Shown here in pieces: positions 54,133 through 64,000 of a stretch of 64,000 bases of DNA. The position numbers were made by a program, and so were the translations under genes. Origin of the DNA: Nitzschia sp. pyKryTriq1 (Eukaryota; Bacillariophyta; Bacillariophyceae; Bacillariales; Bacillariaceae); assembly GCA_956465555.1 (NCBI GenBank), contig OY101129.1, positions 1,178,001-1,242,000 on the forward strand, written 5' to 3'. A model generated the notes under the pieces. That model was not told where the DNA came from. It saw nothing but the letters and a program-made list of their open reading frames with translations, and did not search any database. Within the stretch, counting starts at the first letter, position 1; every line of letters begins with the position of its first letter.

Positions 54133-55051
54133 GTTGACGATGATGATGATGTTGTTGATGATGATGATTCGAGGGATGAATATCAAATATTGTGAGACCG
54201 AAATGATGGTTGTGAAGATTGCTTTCTTGCATCAAAAGTCGGAATCCAGCTCCGAGAGTCGGAACCACAAGATCTTTGGCAATGCATGGTCGACGAAAAA
54301 TCTAAGAATAGTGATATATAAATAATACAATAAAGAATATCTTGCAAAACGCTGAAAATTCCGAACATACGCAACCAATAGATCATAGTATTTGTACCAC
54401 ATTGAAACTTTGGCGCGCTTTGGCCCGTCTGCGCACTGACGATACTACGAATGCTACGCTACATAGGGAATTTCCACAATCAAATTTTGACAACGGACCC
54501 TTATCGCCTTTTTACTGAACATGCTGTAAATAAAGTATGGGATCCCTCGCGTGGACCGCGGGTGGAATGGTACAAAACTCAACGCAGAACTCCGTACAAA
54601 ATTTGGTTGAGGTAATTTAATTGTCTGGCAGCTGCCAGACTGCATGATAATAGTTTTCAAAAAATGAGAGATAGCCGTGTTAATTTTGCACTGCGATAGC
54701 GCAAAACGCGCTAGTAAAATACACGGCTGTCTCGCCTTTATTTGTTTGTTCAAGAATAAAACAAATTAACACGTGATTTTGACGCGCAAAAATGCGCAGA
54801 ATTTCGGTGGTAGGACAGACTCCTACCAGGTTCTACGTGCGCAACTACGCGTTTTCGCGCTTTTGGTACAGCACACGCAACTAACACGTTGAACAGCGAG
54901 CGAGCGACGATGGTGCCGACGACCATGGCGATTGCATCTCCGCGGGCCGTCGTCGATACAAGTGTACCGCGGAACGCGGTACACGTTATTCCACCTTTCA
55001 TTATTATTTGAGCAACACCATAACATAACACCACTACCACTCCCATCGAAA
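54133..55051. other. Intergenic region leading into the second duplicated block
   Basis: Upstream of the secreted protein there are GAT repeats (54135-54170). No gene is seen from 54187 to 54616; the duplicated promoter block begins at 54617. Confidence 0.5.
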
Positions 55052-55784
55052 ATGCCCAATTCTACTTCTACGTCTACGTCTACGTCTACTATCAGCAGTC
55101 GCTTTTTGGAAACGATTGGCGCCTTGGAGGGACGAAGCAAGAGCAGCAGCATCATCCATAATACGAACAAGAAGCGGAGCCGCGAAGAGGCCGTGGAGCG
55201 ATTCGTCGCCTTGGCCCCAACAACGATCTGGATGACGATGGGAAGCGGAAGAATTCGAGGCTGTACTCATAGCAAAACTGATACTGATACTGGTACTGAT
55301 AGTGTGAGTGGAAAGCAGCTGGCAGAGGCAGATGAAAAAGAAGTAAAAGACACGACACCCAAGAAGGATGGTGACGTGGCTGCTGCTGCTCAAGATGCCC
55401 CGGAGGAATCCTCCTCCTCCTCATCACCATCTTTGCCACTGCTGAAAAAGCAGAAGAAATCACCACCACTAGTATCATTATCATCGCAAGAGGATCTTCT
55501 CAAGGCCAGTCATCATCGACGCTACTGTCAGGAACAGTTCGAATTACAAGCCAAAGAACTGGAAGAATTGGAAGAGACGAGGGAAGAAGTCTTGCAAAGC
55601 ATCGTCGATGTGTGGGGCGCCTATCGTTACGGTCTCGCCAAGATTGCTGCCTTGCAAGATTTGGGAGAAGCTCCGGATGCCATTATGCCTGGCAACTTTT
55701 AAAAAAGAAGAGTACTACGAGCTAGCTAGCTAGCTAGCTAGCTAGAACAATATCAGAGGAGATGAAGGACTAAAAGTATACTAC
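54617..55784 (+). repeat. Duplicated block, copy 2 (1168 bp)
   Basis: Direct copy of 51651-52817. It shares the palindrome, hairpin, full coding sequence and terminal GCTA repeat (55721-55744). Differences are a few single bases, short indels and one rewritten 40-bp patch in the coding region. No short direct repeats were seen at the block edges. Confidence 0.93.
55052..55702 (+). CDS. Small coiled-coil protein, duplicate copy 2 (216 residues)
   Basis: Same organisation as the gene at 52092: MPNSTSTST start, KKRSREEAVERFVAL, Ser-rich acidic middle, coiled-coil C-terminus ending DAIMPGNF. The patch at 55265-55311 reads HSKTDTDTGTDSVSG in place of NTNTNTATDTVIG; elsewhere only single changes (YCQEQ for YCHEQ, an extra Pro in KKSPPLV). 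The intact frame in both copies argues that both are expressed or were duplicated very recently. Function unknown. Confidence 0.68.
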   Translation: MPNSTSTSTSTSTISSRFLETIGALEGRSKSSSIIHNTNKKRSREEAVERFVALAPTTIWMTMGSGRIRGCTHSKTDTDTGTDSVSGKQLAEADEKEVKDTTPKKDGDVAAAAQDAPEESSSSSSPSLPLLKKQKKSPPLVSLSSQEDLLKASHHRRYCQEQFELQAKELEELEETREEVLQSIVDVWGAYRYGLAKIAALQDLGEAPDAIMPGNF

Positions 55785-56333
55785 CATTTCGTATGGGTGT
55801 GATCTACTCTACTCTAGTAGTAGCTACTACTACTAGTAGAGCTCGATTCTACTACTACTACTAGCTAGAGCTACTACATTCTACTACTAGCTATATAGCC
55901 AATACCGGTAGTAGAGTGTGAGTCGTAATTAATGAGAAGGATAGTGACGAGGTGATGATGCGGGGGGTTCGCATTTTTTTTTTTTAATATATCATCTTGT
56001 TGCCATGCCGACGTTTGAGAACATCCTCGAGAAGTAGCTACTCCTGCTAATAATACTACTAGATTAGACAGTGCACTTTTTCGCTGCTTTACGATATACT
56101 AGAGTATTAGTAGTACAGTGAGTCGTACTAATGAGAAGGATAATACAAATTATAGGTGATGGGGGGCGGGTTCGCATATTATACTAATCTCAGCAACAAT
56201 ACTACTATTACTAGCTAGTTGAGTTGAGTCCCATCTAATACCCCGGTATGGTACTTGCTGCCACCTTTCGCATAAAAATCACTACAGCAAAAGATCAGAG
56301 AGAGAAAACAACACCAACAGCAACAACACAATC
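55703..56333. other. Intergenic region dense in CTA/TAG palindromes
   Basis: Between 55806 and 55915 nearly every base is in CTACTAGTAG-like runs; more at 56055-56115. A T run is at 55975-55985. A near-duplicate of TGAGTCGTA.TAATGAGAAGGATA occurs at about 55918 and 56120. No gene. Confidence 0.55.
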
Positions 56334-58049
56334 ATGATAATGGACCATGACCACATCCGCAAAGATGAAAGAGACGATCGTAGTAGTAGTAGTAGTACTG
56401 GCCGCGTCAACAACAACAACAACGACGAAGACGAAGACGACAACAACATGATGATGGTCGGCTCCTGCTGTCCCTTTTCCATTGAAATCGAAGTGTTGGA
56501 TCGAATGCTGAATTTTGAGATTGTCGACCATCCCGTCTTTCGAGGACTGGAGATGCAAGGATTTGATGATCCGCAACACGGAAAGGGAATGCTCGTATTT
56601 CTGAGTCGAATAGAAAACGAAGAAAATGAAGAAAATGACAAATCTATTAGCACTAGTAGTACTACTAGTGGTACTACCACCACCACCACCACCAAGACGG
56701 ATGTCTATTATCAAAAAGGTCTGCGACCGAATCGCGAATTATATGGCATGGGTGGAGGATTGGGATTGTGGCAGGAAGCATGGGCGTTTTCAAAATTTCG
56801 GCTAGAGATTACGGACGAAAAAGGAGTCGAAGCCGAATTGGATTTTCTAGATGTCCAAGGAAGACGGATCCAAGTCGAAATATACGATCCATCCGCGACC
56901 AGCAGCACACCCCAACCAAAAATTAGCACAGGGTTCCTAGCTCCCATGGGCGCTGCGATTACCCATCCGAAATCGTTGCCACTTGTGTATATGACCCAAT
57001 TTGATTTGTTGCATCATCATCATCATCATCATGATCATCCTGATCATCGGCATCATCATCATCCTCTCGGTGAAAGACCTAGTAGCAATATGATGATTGC
57101 GATTGACGGCCGGTCCGTCTCGACGGGACATCTCTTGTTTGAACGATTCTTGAATCGAAGGTTGATCAAGGTGGCAAAGGATGTGTGCATCGTGAGTGTG
57201 AATCCAACAACAACAACAACAGGAAAAGGCCGAGAGGGTGGCGGTGGCGGTGGCAAAGTCGAATACGGACCGTTGCCCCAGCATCCAGTGGAGTCGGTTC
57301 AACTGGACAGACACGGCAATATTGGTTCTATAAAGGCCTCGTCTTTGGACAACAAACATACTGCATGCCTTCGTTTCGAGCCGTCCTTTCCGTGCATGAT
57401 GATATTAGATGATAACCGTCATGCTCTTGTTCCATCGGGAGGAGGAGGGGGGGGATCTCGAGAAGGGACATGGTCTGTGGATATTGATGATTGTTCCAGT
57501 ATCGTCGGCGGCTCTTGGAACATTCAACCAATACGAGTAGTAGAACCACAGAACCAAGAACCAGAATCCCATGAAGATGATGATCATGATCCACGTTGTC
57601 ATGCCGATGATGATGATGATGATGCCGATAATGATCATGAGGACGTGCCCCCCGACCATGTTCTTCGTTACTACAACATGGTATTGAATGTGACGCAAGG
57701 ATGGCGACCGAAAGGTCTTCCGGCACTTATGAAATTGGTCACGACCATGGTGTCGACCTTTCGTACATGGCCAACGACCTATCGATGGACGGCTTCGGTC
57801 AAGAAAGTAGTAGTAGTAGCACGGCGACCAAAGCAGCAGCAGCAGCAGCAACAGGAGAAGTTGATGATTCCTCTTCATCAAGAAGGCACGAGTACCGGTA
57901 CTATTCGTAGTAGTAAGAATAGTCGTGCCGCTGCCTCCTCCTCCTCGTCTGCTCATGCTGATTGTTGTTCTTCATGCTATTCCATGGTGGCGCAATGGGA
58001 ACGCACCGGTCAAGATCGAGGCGAATCCTATCAGCGTGCTTTTGGATAG
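56334..58049 (+). CDS. Hypothetical protein, 571 residues, possibly of bacterial-type unknown family
   Basis: The frame is open from ATG 56334. Residues about 43-300 look globular: FEIVDHPVFRGLEMQGFDDP, GKGMLVFLSRI, YYQKGLRPNRELYGMGGGLG, ELDFLDVQGRRIQVEIYDPS, GFLAPMGAAITHPKSLPLVY and MMIAIDGRSVSTGHLLFERF. This pattern reminds me of a bacterial family of unknown function, but I cannot name it. A His run (about 226-245) and Asp/His and Gly inserts interrupt it. The last 100 residues (after VLNVTQGWRPKGLPALMKL) are low-complexity, and the next frame is also open there, so the 3' end model is uncertain; a missed intron or assembly slip near 57700 is possible. Confidence 0.6.
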   Translation: MIMDHDHIRKDERDDRSSSSSTGRVNNNNNDEDEDDNNMMMVGSCCPFSIEIEVLDRMLNFEIVDHPVFRGLEMQGFDDPQHGKGMLVFLSRIENEENEENDKSISTSSTTSGTTTTTTTKTDVYYQKGLRPNRELYGMGGGLGLWQEAWAFSKFRLEITDEKGVEAELDFLDVQGRRIQVEIYDPSATSSTPQPKISTGFLAPMGAAITHPKSLPLVYMTQFDLLHHHHHHHDHPDHRHHHHPLGERPSSNMMIAIDGRSVSTGHLLFERFLNRRLIKVAKDVCIVSVNPTTTTTGKGREGGGGGGKVEYGPLPQHPVESVQLDRHGNIGSIKASSLDNKHTACLRFEPSFPCMMILDDNRHALVPSGGGGGGSREGTWSVDIDDCSSIVGGSWNIQPIRVVEPQNQEPESHEDDDHDPRCHADDDDDDADNDHEDVPPDHVLRYYNMVLNVTQGWRPKGLPALMKLVTTMVSTFRTWPTTYRWTASVKKVVVVARRPKQQQQQQQEKLMIPLHQEGTSTGTIRSSKNSRAAASSSSSAHADCCSSCYSMVAQWERTGQDRGESYQRAFG

Positions 58050-58784
58050 CAATAGCAGGAATCAGTAGGAAGAGCAGCATAAGATGGCTGTTATCTTTTG
58101 ACTGGCAGGTGGCATGCCATGCTGCTTTCTTTGACTTGCAGAAATGTAATAATACAGACGACTACAGAGCCATGATGATGATATCATCATCAACGGATAC
58201 AGTAGTTGCGCATAAACAATAATACGTAAAGAATTCTCGCGTAAAAGACAAAAGTCACAACAACTTTGTTGGATGTACATGCCGGTACATCAGTAAGATG
58301 TCTCGTTGCGTTGATGGGTTTGACAGTGTGACAGGCGGTTTATTAGGTTTTCTCGCCCAACTATGCATGCTTTGACTTTTCGCTTCGCGCGTTTGGGATG
58401 ATTCCATACGGTACACGTACGTACCGTACAGTCTACAGCCGGCCAGGTACTGTACCAGGTACTGTACTCGTACAAGGACGACAACCCAGCAGGCAGAACA
58501 AATTGCTGTCTGCATGCATGCGCGCGTTTGATCAACGAAAGTTCGCCCGAATGTCACATAAACTGATTTGTTATGCCCCGAATGATTTTGCTATCTCTAA
58601 AAATATCGCATTTGTAGTGTGTAACGGTCATATGATTTTTTCTGCTAGCTCACAAAATAAATAATAAAGTGCCATGGTCCACGTGACACGTAAGGGCAAG
58701 CTAAAAGCTGTCAACAACGCCTACTGTACTAGTTGTTGTTTGGTTATTCGGCCATGACGCGGGAGATGATTTTCATACATGCAC
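58050..58784. other. Intergenic region with GTAC-rich patch
   Basis: At 58408-58475 GTAC occurs many times (for example CCAGGTACTGTACC), the densest such patch in the window. No gene. Confidence 0.5.
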
Positions 58785-60511
58785 CTATCTCAGTTCGTAT
58801 AATGGTAATGGTAATGGTGATGGTGATCCACTAACTTTCTTGTAGGACCTCCTCTTTTTGAAGGGCAACGCATGATGGGCGGAGACGTGCTTGCACTTGT
58901 AGTGACATCCCGACATGCATGTGCCTCCTTTGCGTTGTAATGCTTGAGCCGAACGTTGAATGGCTCGAAGCGCTTCCAAGTGGGCGGCATCTCGTTTCGA
59001 ACGAGATGACCTCTTGCGCTTTGTTTGAGAAGATATGGTTGTCTCTTGAGAACAACGATCACCACCATCGACTTCTTGTTGTCCGATCAGCGGTTCATCG
59101 AGTAACGCCAGAGCAATCTTTTCCATGCAATTCGCGCTGGTTTCGATATTATACCCCCCTTCCAACACCACGACAATCGGTACTTTACTTTCGGTCGCAT
59201 CAATCAACATTCGTGTCATGCGATAATACATGTCTTCTGACAAGCCACAATCGCCAATCAAGTCGCCTTTTACAGCGTCCAATCCACACGCCACCAGGAT
59301 CAAATCGGCACGAAAATGTTGCAAGGCCGGAATCACCATTTGAGTAAAGGCCGCAGTATACTCCTCATCTCCCATCCCACCGACATGCCACGCAATATTC
59401 ATATTGGTACCGGCATTTCCCACTTCGGTAGGGCGTCCCGTGCCCGGATAAAAATACGACTCTTGTTGTTGTTGTTGTTCTTGGTATGGGTGTTCGCTTT
59501 CGCTACTACTACTACTGCTAGTAGTATCCCCGCCACCACCACCACCACCACCAGTATTCCCACCACTGATGCCACCCCGATGAATGCTGACATAAAAGAT
59601 GGAGGGATCGTCATAGGTCAAATCTTGAATGCCATTGCCATGATGAATATCCCAATCCAAGATGAAAACGCGTTGAGCACGGCCCGTGACAATCGCGTGT
59701 TTGGCGGCAATGGCAATGTTATTGAAATAACAAAAGCCTATATACGATCGATGTGAGACCAGTTCAGCACGACTCTTTGCTTGGTGTTTGTGGCTACCAC
59801 TACAGTAGAACGTACGTACGTACCCATTGCTTCATTATGCAAGGCATGATGTCCGGGAGGTCGTACCACGGCAATTGCCCGCTTGCTTTCCGCCGAAGAA
59901 GAACGCGGGTTGGTGACCGCCTTGACACATTCCAAAACGCCCCCTACTGCCATGCGTGCCGCAAAGAACGTATCTTTCCCATAAAACAAGTCGTTGGGAA
60001 TGGAGATTTCTTGCAATTCTTCCGGAGTCATCCATGCCGTGTCCCACATGCGATCGTAGTGTTCCGGAGAATGGACCAATTGAATGGCTTCTCGACTCGC
60101 CAGCAGACATGGAAGTTCAATAAATCGATAGTCGGCGCGGGGCATGCTCTTGAGTTTTTCATAAATGGCTCGCACACGCTCCGGGCGTTCCATGATGATC
60201 TCATCATCATCATCGTTATCTTCATGATCATGATGGTCTACCGGTATAGGCTTGTGAAGCGTCATGCGTCCATCATATGCCAAATAGACTTTCGCTTCCT
60301 TCTCCTTGTGATTACTATTATTATTGGAAGTAGTAGTCGTACCAATAGCCCCGGTGCTGGTTTCTTTCCAAATACGAGGATGCGTCACCGGCGGGACCAC
60401 TCCCGACAAGGAAATATGCTGGTGGTGGTGCTGGTCGTACGGCGACGAGGAATTTGATAACATCACCGAGGAAGACAATGGATTATGCTTCTTCCAATAG
60501 ATACTTCCCAT
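58785..60511 (-). CDS. Histone deacetylase family protein
   Basis: Exons 59824-60511 and 58785-59737, joined over an 86-bp intron, give 546 residues from the ATG at 60511; an upstream in-frame ATG at 60703 adds a non-conserved 64 residues. RPERVRAIYEKL (about 106) starts the domain. RPPGHHALHNEAMG|FCYFNN spans the splice at residue 230 with the active-site His pair at 221-222. DWDIHHGNG (257-265) supplies the zinc ligands Asp and His, GLDAVKGD the second Asp, and LEGGYNIE the active-site Tyr. All catalytic residues are present. Sequence style is class II (HDAC6/Hda1-like) rather than class I. The C-terminus has a KRKR/SKR nuclear-localisation-like stretch and a Cys/His cluster (CMSGCHYKCKH). 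A Gly/Ser/Gln insert follows DDPSIFYVSIHRGG. Confidence 0.93.
59738..59823 (-). other. 86-bp intron in the HDAC gene
   Basis: Donor GTACGT at 59823, acceptor ATATAG ending at 59738. Splicing restores EAMG-FCYFNNIAIAA, the conserved HDAC motif. Confidence 0.92.
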
Positions 60512-61202
60512 TGCTGCTTTTGTTTGTTGTTTTTGATAGTCTTTTGATAGATGGAGAGTACTAGCTGCTACTACTACTAGTAGTTGTACGTTTGTTTTGT
60601 TTTTGTGAGAGTTTTGCAAATTGTGAGCATTTCTTTTTCTTCGGGATGGGATATAGGGACAGAGGAAATAAGGGGGCCTTCGGGATCGCTCATCATCATG
60701 CATGCAGATGATGTTGTTGTTGTTCGTGCGAGTTCGCTATGCGTGTCGCAGTTCGACGTCATCACGATGAGATCACCAAAAACGCCGGCCGGCTCGAGGG
60801 TTCGCATCGTGCGCATGATAACGGAACAGTAGACGGACAGACGCTCGATCTTTCACGGACCCTTCGATTTCGATTTTCTTCCCGCCAAAATAAATAAAAC
60901 AAAAGTCAAAAGCAAAAGAAGAAGACAAGATGGGTTGGTTTTGACGATGATATGACGCGGACCGCAGACGATGTCACACCCATCCAGAGCACAATACATC
61001 CTTCACATCATCCGTCCTGCGTAGACTATTACCTTGTCCGCTATCCCGTATACCGTTCGATCGACATCAAAACTAGCTAGAAAGAAACGACCCAATCAAA
61101 TCCCCGGTTCTCCTGCATCTACTACTACTAGCTAGTAGCAGTAGCTAATAGTAGCTAATAGCCACTCTACTATTAGCTAGTAGTTCTGGCGCACGATCGA
61201 TC
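60512..61202. other. Divergent intergenic region
   Basis: Between the HDAC gene and the rhodanese gene. CTACTACTAGTAG at 60568-60583, CTAGCTAGTAG clusters at 61070-61180. No gene. Confidence 0.5.
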
Positions 61203-63641
61203 ATGGCGAAACACCACAAGAAACACAAAAAACCAAAACAGCATGATGATGATGTTGCTGATGAAGAACTCGCCGTACTAGTAGAGAAAGAGAACGAGCA
61301 GGATGGTGCTGTTCATATTGTCAAAGGCAAAGACGACGACGACGATGATTGCCATGGGGGCCATCATGCTAACGAGGAGAAGCAGCAATCCGATGATAAG
61401 AAGGAACGCAAGCGAAAGCGTAAGCAGCGCAAGGAAGAAAAAAAGGCACGCAAGCGATTGAAACGCAGTAACGACGCCATTCATGTCGATGATGATGAAG
61501 AGGAAGATGATTCTTCGGTTCCTCCAGGACACCAGTCAGGGGGCGAATCGACCGCACAACAAGCAGCAGAGAAGAAAGCCAAAGAAGGCTCCTGTCTCCC
61601 TGTACTACTAGAGGACGAGGGTTCTGTCTCGAAAACGAAAAAGTCGAAGAAGGATAAAAAGAAAAAGTCGAAAAAGAAGAAGAAGAAAGATAAAGATAAG
61701 AACATGAAACGAGCCGCCTCCGACGACGACGACAGTTGTCAAGACGATGAAGCCGATGGGGGTGTTCTCAATAACAAGAAAGAGAACAAAAAGGAAGTAT
61801 TGGAGGCACAGCACAGGGCCGAATCGAAAGCCTTGACTGGAACGACATCCGAAGGACGCATCGTTGCAAGTTCTGCAATTGAGTTTTATGACGAACAGAT
61901 TAAACAAGAAAAGAAACGGCAACAACAACAACAACAGCAGCAGCAGAAGGATAAAGAGTCAGCGAGCCTTATCATGAAGCCCCAAGAGCAAAACAATATT
62001 ACCTTGCTTCTCTTTTATCAATACATCGAACCGGTGTGGGATGAAGCAACGTATAATTTCATGCTCAAAACACTTCAAGAATTGGGGCCACGTTTGGGAT
62101 TGACGGGCCGGATGCGCGTCGCTCGAGAAGGTTTGAATTGTACCTTGACATCGACGCACGAGGCGATTGTGGAGTATTGTGCCACGTTACGAAAATTACG
62201 ACCGACTGAATTTGCATCGACCGAATTCAAGCTGACTACCGACCTGCCTCTGGCTCAAAAGTTTCCCAATCTCAAAGTCTTCAAGGTCGTTGAATTGGTC
62301 CATTATGGATTGGAAGGACGGAAAGCACCACCGATTGCCAAATTCCAAGGCACACATCTGGAACCCAAAGACTATCATGAAAAGATTGCTCAACCAAATA
62401 CGGTCATTATTGATGTTCGGAATCATTATGAAGCGGCGATTGGACGCTTTGTACCACCGTCCGATCCTGGTGGTGGTGGTCGTGGTGGTGGAAAGAAGAA
62501 GCAAGACGAGTCCGGCGATGCTGCTGCTGCTCCACCACCACCTCAATGGTTGGATCCCAAGATGCGCAAGTCGACGGAATTTCCAGTCTGGCTCGACAAG
62601 CCCGAAACCAAAGAAATGATGAAGGGTAAGCAGGTCCTAATGTATTGTACCGGCGGGATTCGATGCGAGCGAGCTTCGGCCTTGCTCAAATACAAAATGG
62701 AGACGGATCCTGAAATCAAGGAACTCGGCATCCAAGGGGTGTACCAGTTGCAGGGTGGGATCGACAAGTACTTTAAAGAATTCCCCGATGGTGGCTATTG
62801 GCAAGGGAAAAACTATGTCTTTGGTACGTTCCATGTAAAGCATTGTGCCTATGAATGAAATTCCGTTCTGTATTATATGCCGTGTACGGTATCTCTCTCA
62901 CTCACTTTTACTGACCACCATTCTGTTCACTGTGGTTCTTTAGACAAACGGTTTGCTCACGCTCCGCCCAAAGTAGACGGAGAACTTCATGGCAAGGCCA
63001 TCAAAGATGATTCCAAACCCGCCGCCGCCGCATCTTCCGAGAAAGTCATGGGCAAGTGCGAGGCATGCCAAAAGCCGTGGGATATGTACCGAGGAAAGCG
63101 GCGCTGCCCGACGTGTGGAGTACCGAGTTTGATTTGTCGCGAATGTTTCTTGGCGGACAAGGAAGGCCGAAAGAAACTTGGCAAGCAAGTACGTTGCGAT
63201 TTGTGTGTCGAACAAGGGATTACTTCCAAATATGAATTGCGTCAACGCGATCAAGTCGAAATTGAAGAATATGAGCGTAAAATGGCCCAACGAGGACTGC
63301 TCAAGCCTGAAGAGGGAGATATCAAGGCTCCGAATCCCGATCAAGTCACTCGATTACAGTTGAAGAATATGTGCCGCAAGAATATGGACGAGGCGACCTT
63401 GATCGATACCTTGCCAGGAATCACGCATATTGTTTGGCGTCTTGATCGAAAGTCGGGCAACTTTTTGGGCCAAGGCTGGGTCGAAATGGCAACTCCCGAT
63501 GACGCCGCTCGAGCCGTGGCGAGGGATGGCAAAATTAAAATTTTGGGACGTCCCTTGTACATATCCTACCAACCACCGGATGGGAAAGATGCGTGGCCGC
63601 CGTCGAGTAGTGCCGTAGATCCTAATCTCTACCGAAAATAA
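61203..63641 (+). CDS. Rhodanese/TrhO-like protein with zinc-finger and RRM-like C-terminus
   Basis: Exons 61203-62823 and 62944-63641 give 772 residues. The first 260 are Lys/Asp/Glu-rich with KKKSKKKKKKD runs. From about 262 LLLFYQYIEPVWDEATYNFM and LTGRMRVAREGLNCTLT form the N-terminal domain of the YceA/TrhO/TSTD2 group; the rhodanese part has TVIIDVRNHYEAAIGRF and the active-site loop YCTGGIRCERASALL with Cys near 482. After the splice (NYVF-DKRFAHAP) comes a Cys-rich region (CEACQKPWD, CPTCGVPSLICRECF, CDLC) and then an RRM-like fold (ITHIVWRLD, GQGWVEMATPDDAARAVARD, LGRPLYISY). TrhO enzymes hydroxylate tRNA U34; here the RNA-binding tail supports an RNA substrate, though this is inference. 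Confidence 0.88.
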
Positions 63642-63789
63642 TACTAGTATACTATGGGTTGAGAGGTAGTGGTAGTATCGTACAGGTACGGCAACCTAAC
63701 GCTTTGGAGTTACTACTAGCATCTTACTATGAAGAGGGATCCAAGATGACAGTACAAAATACAAAAAAAGACTACTAGTATTAGTATTA

Positions 63790-64000
63790 CTATGCAGAGT
63801 AAGTCATCTCACTGATGGTACTCATGACTGAGTTTCGACCAACCACCACCTCGTTGTTGTTCGGTGTGGGCCTGCTGCTGCTGCTGGTGGTGTTGGCACG
63901 TTCCAAACCGTTGCCATTTTCTTCGCACAATAACGACGACTCTGACGAATCCATCTGAAACGACACGGCAGAACTGGGATCAAGAGTATTATTGTTTTCC
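63790..64000 (-). CDS. C-terminal 69 codons of a further gene (partial)
   Basis: On the minus strand an open frame enters from the right edge and stops at 63790. It reads in part FQMDSSESSLLCEENGNGLE and ends NSVMSTISEMTYSA. Biased codon use and the smooth acidic/Ser composition suggest the tail of a real protein, converging with the rhodanese gene (about 150 bp between stops, with ACTAGTA at 63773-63780). The family is not recognisable. Confidence 0.6.
   Translation of the reverse strand, partial: ENNNTLDPSSAVSFQMDSSESSLLCEENGNGLERANTTSSSSRPTPNNNEVVVGRNSVMSTISEMTYSA

Overview
The window reads as nuclear DNA of a diatom, most likely a pennate one. Genes are compact with few short GT-AG introns (about 70-210 bp), and homopolymeric codon runs (Ser, Asp, His, Gln, Asn) are common. 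Three predicted preproteins start with a signal peptide followed by an ASAF-like cleavage motif with Phe at +1, the classic targeting signal of secondary red plastids. Other diatom marks are a cytosolic G6PDH-6PGDH fusion, DUF6824/CRAL-TRIO proteins, PLH-type ankyrin-like proteins and CoDi-like Copia sequence. The species cannot be fixed from sequence alone. No tRNA, rRNA or CRISPR was recognised.

Layout. 1-3340: a USO1/p115-like vesicle tether (minus, running off the left edge). 4105-8068: the seven-exon G6PDH-6PGDH fusion. 8285-9439: an unknown protein. 10725-11607: a TLC-domain membrane protein cut by a 200-N assembly gap. 12330-13484: plastid DUF2854 protein. 13741-14198: a tiny two-exon tautomerase, easily missed. 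14861-16240: PI-PLC-X protein. 16777-17460: ankyrin-like protein. 17869-20726: two DUF6824 paralogues, the second fused to a CRAL-TRIO-like region. 20727-24758: a repeat island holding a young LTR element in a tandem repeat, and a truncated copy of the CRAL-TRIO/DUF6824 gene interrupted by a 380-bp MITE.

24759-31318: mitochondrial carrier, plastid membrane protein, and a 1312-residue AAA-type ATPase. 31732-32586: a mini-Copia element with target-site duplication. 33406-35547: GT15-like mannosyltransferase. 36510-39304: plastid-type membrane protein with two SAP motifs. 40520-43024: secreted phytase-like esterase. 43818-45272: GT25-like glycosyltransferase. 45687-47291: lipid-droplet hydrolase. 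48381-50687: unknown. 51651-55784: a 1.17-kb duplicated block carrying a small coiled-coil gene, the copies flanking a secreted RXL-rich Cys protein. 56334-58049: unknown. 58785-60511: histone deacetylase. 61203-63641: rhodanese/TrhO-like protein with zinc-finger and RRM tail. 63790-64000: C-terminus of another minus-strand gene.

The genes do not form an obvious pathway. Loose themes are endomembrane work (USO1, two Golgi-type glycosyltransferases, lipid-droplet hydrolase, TLC protein) and plastid proteins (DUF2854, SAP protein, the 26145 gene). Intergenic DNA is strikingly rich in CTA/TAG triplets that switch strand at ACTAGT, and in GTAC-rich patches. Most informative are the two mini-LTR elements and the MITE, because each carries its own target-site evidence, and the unusual domain fusions.
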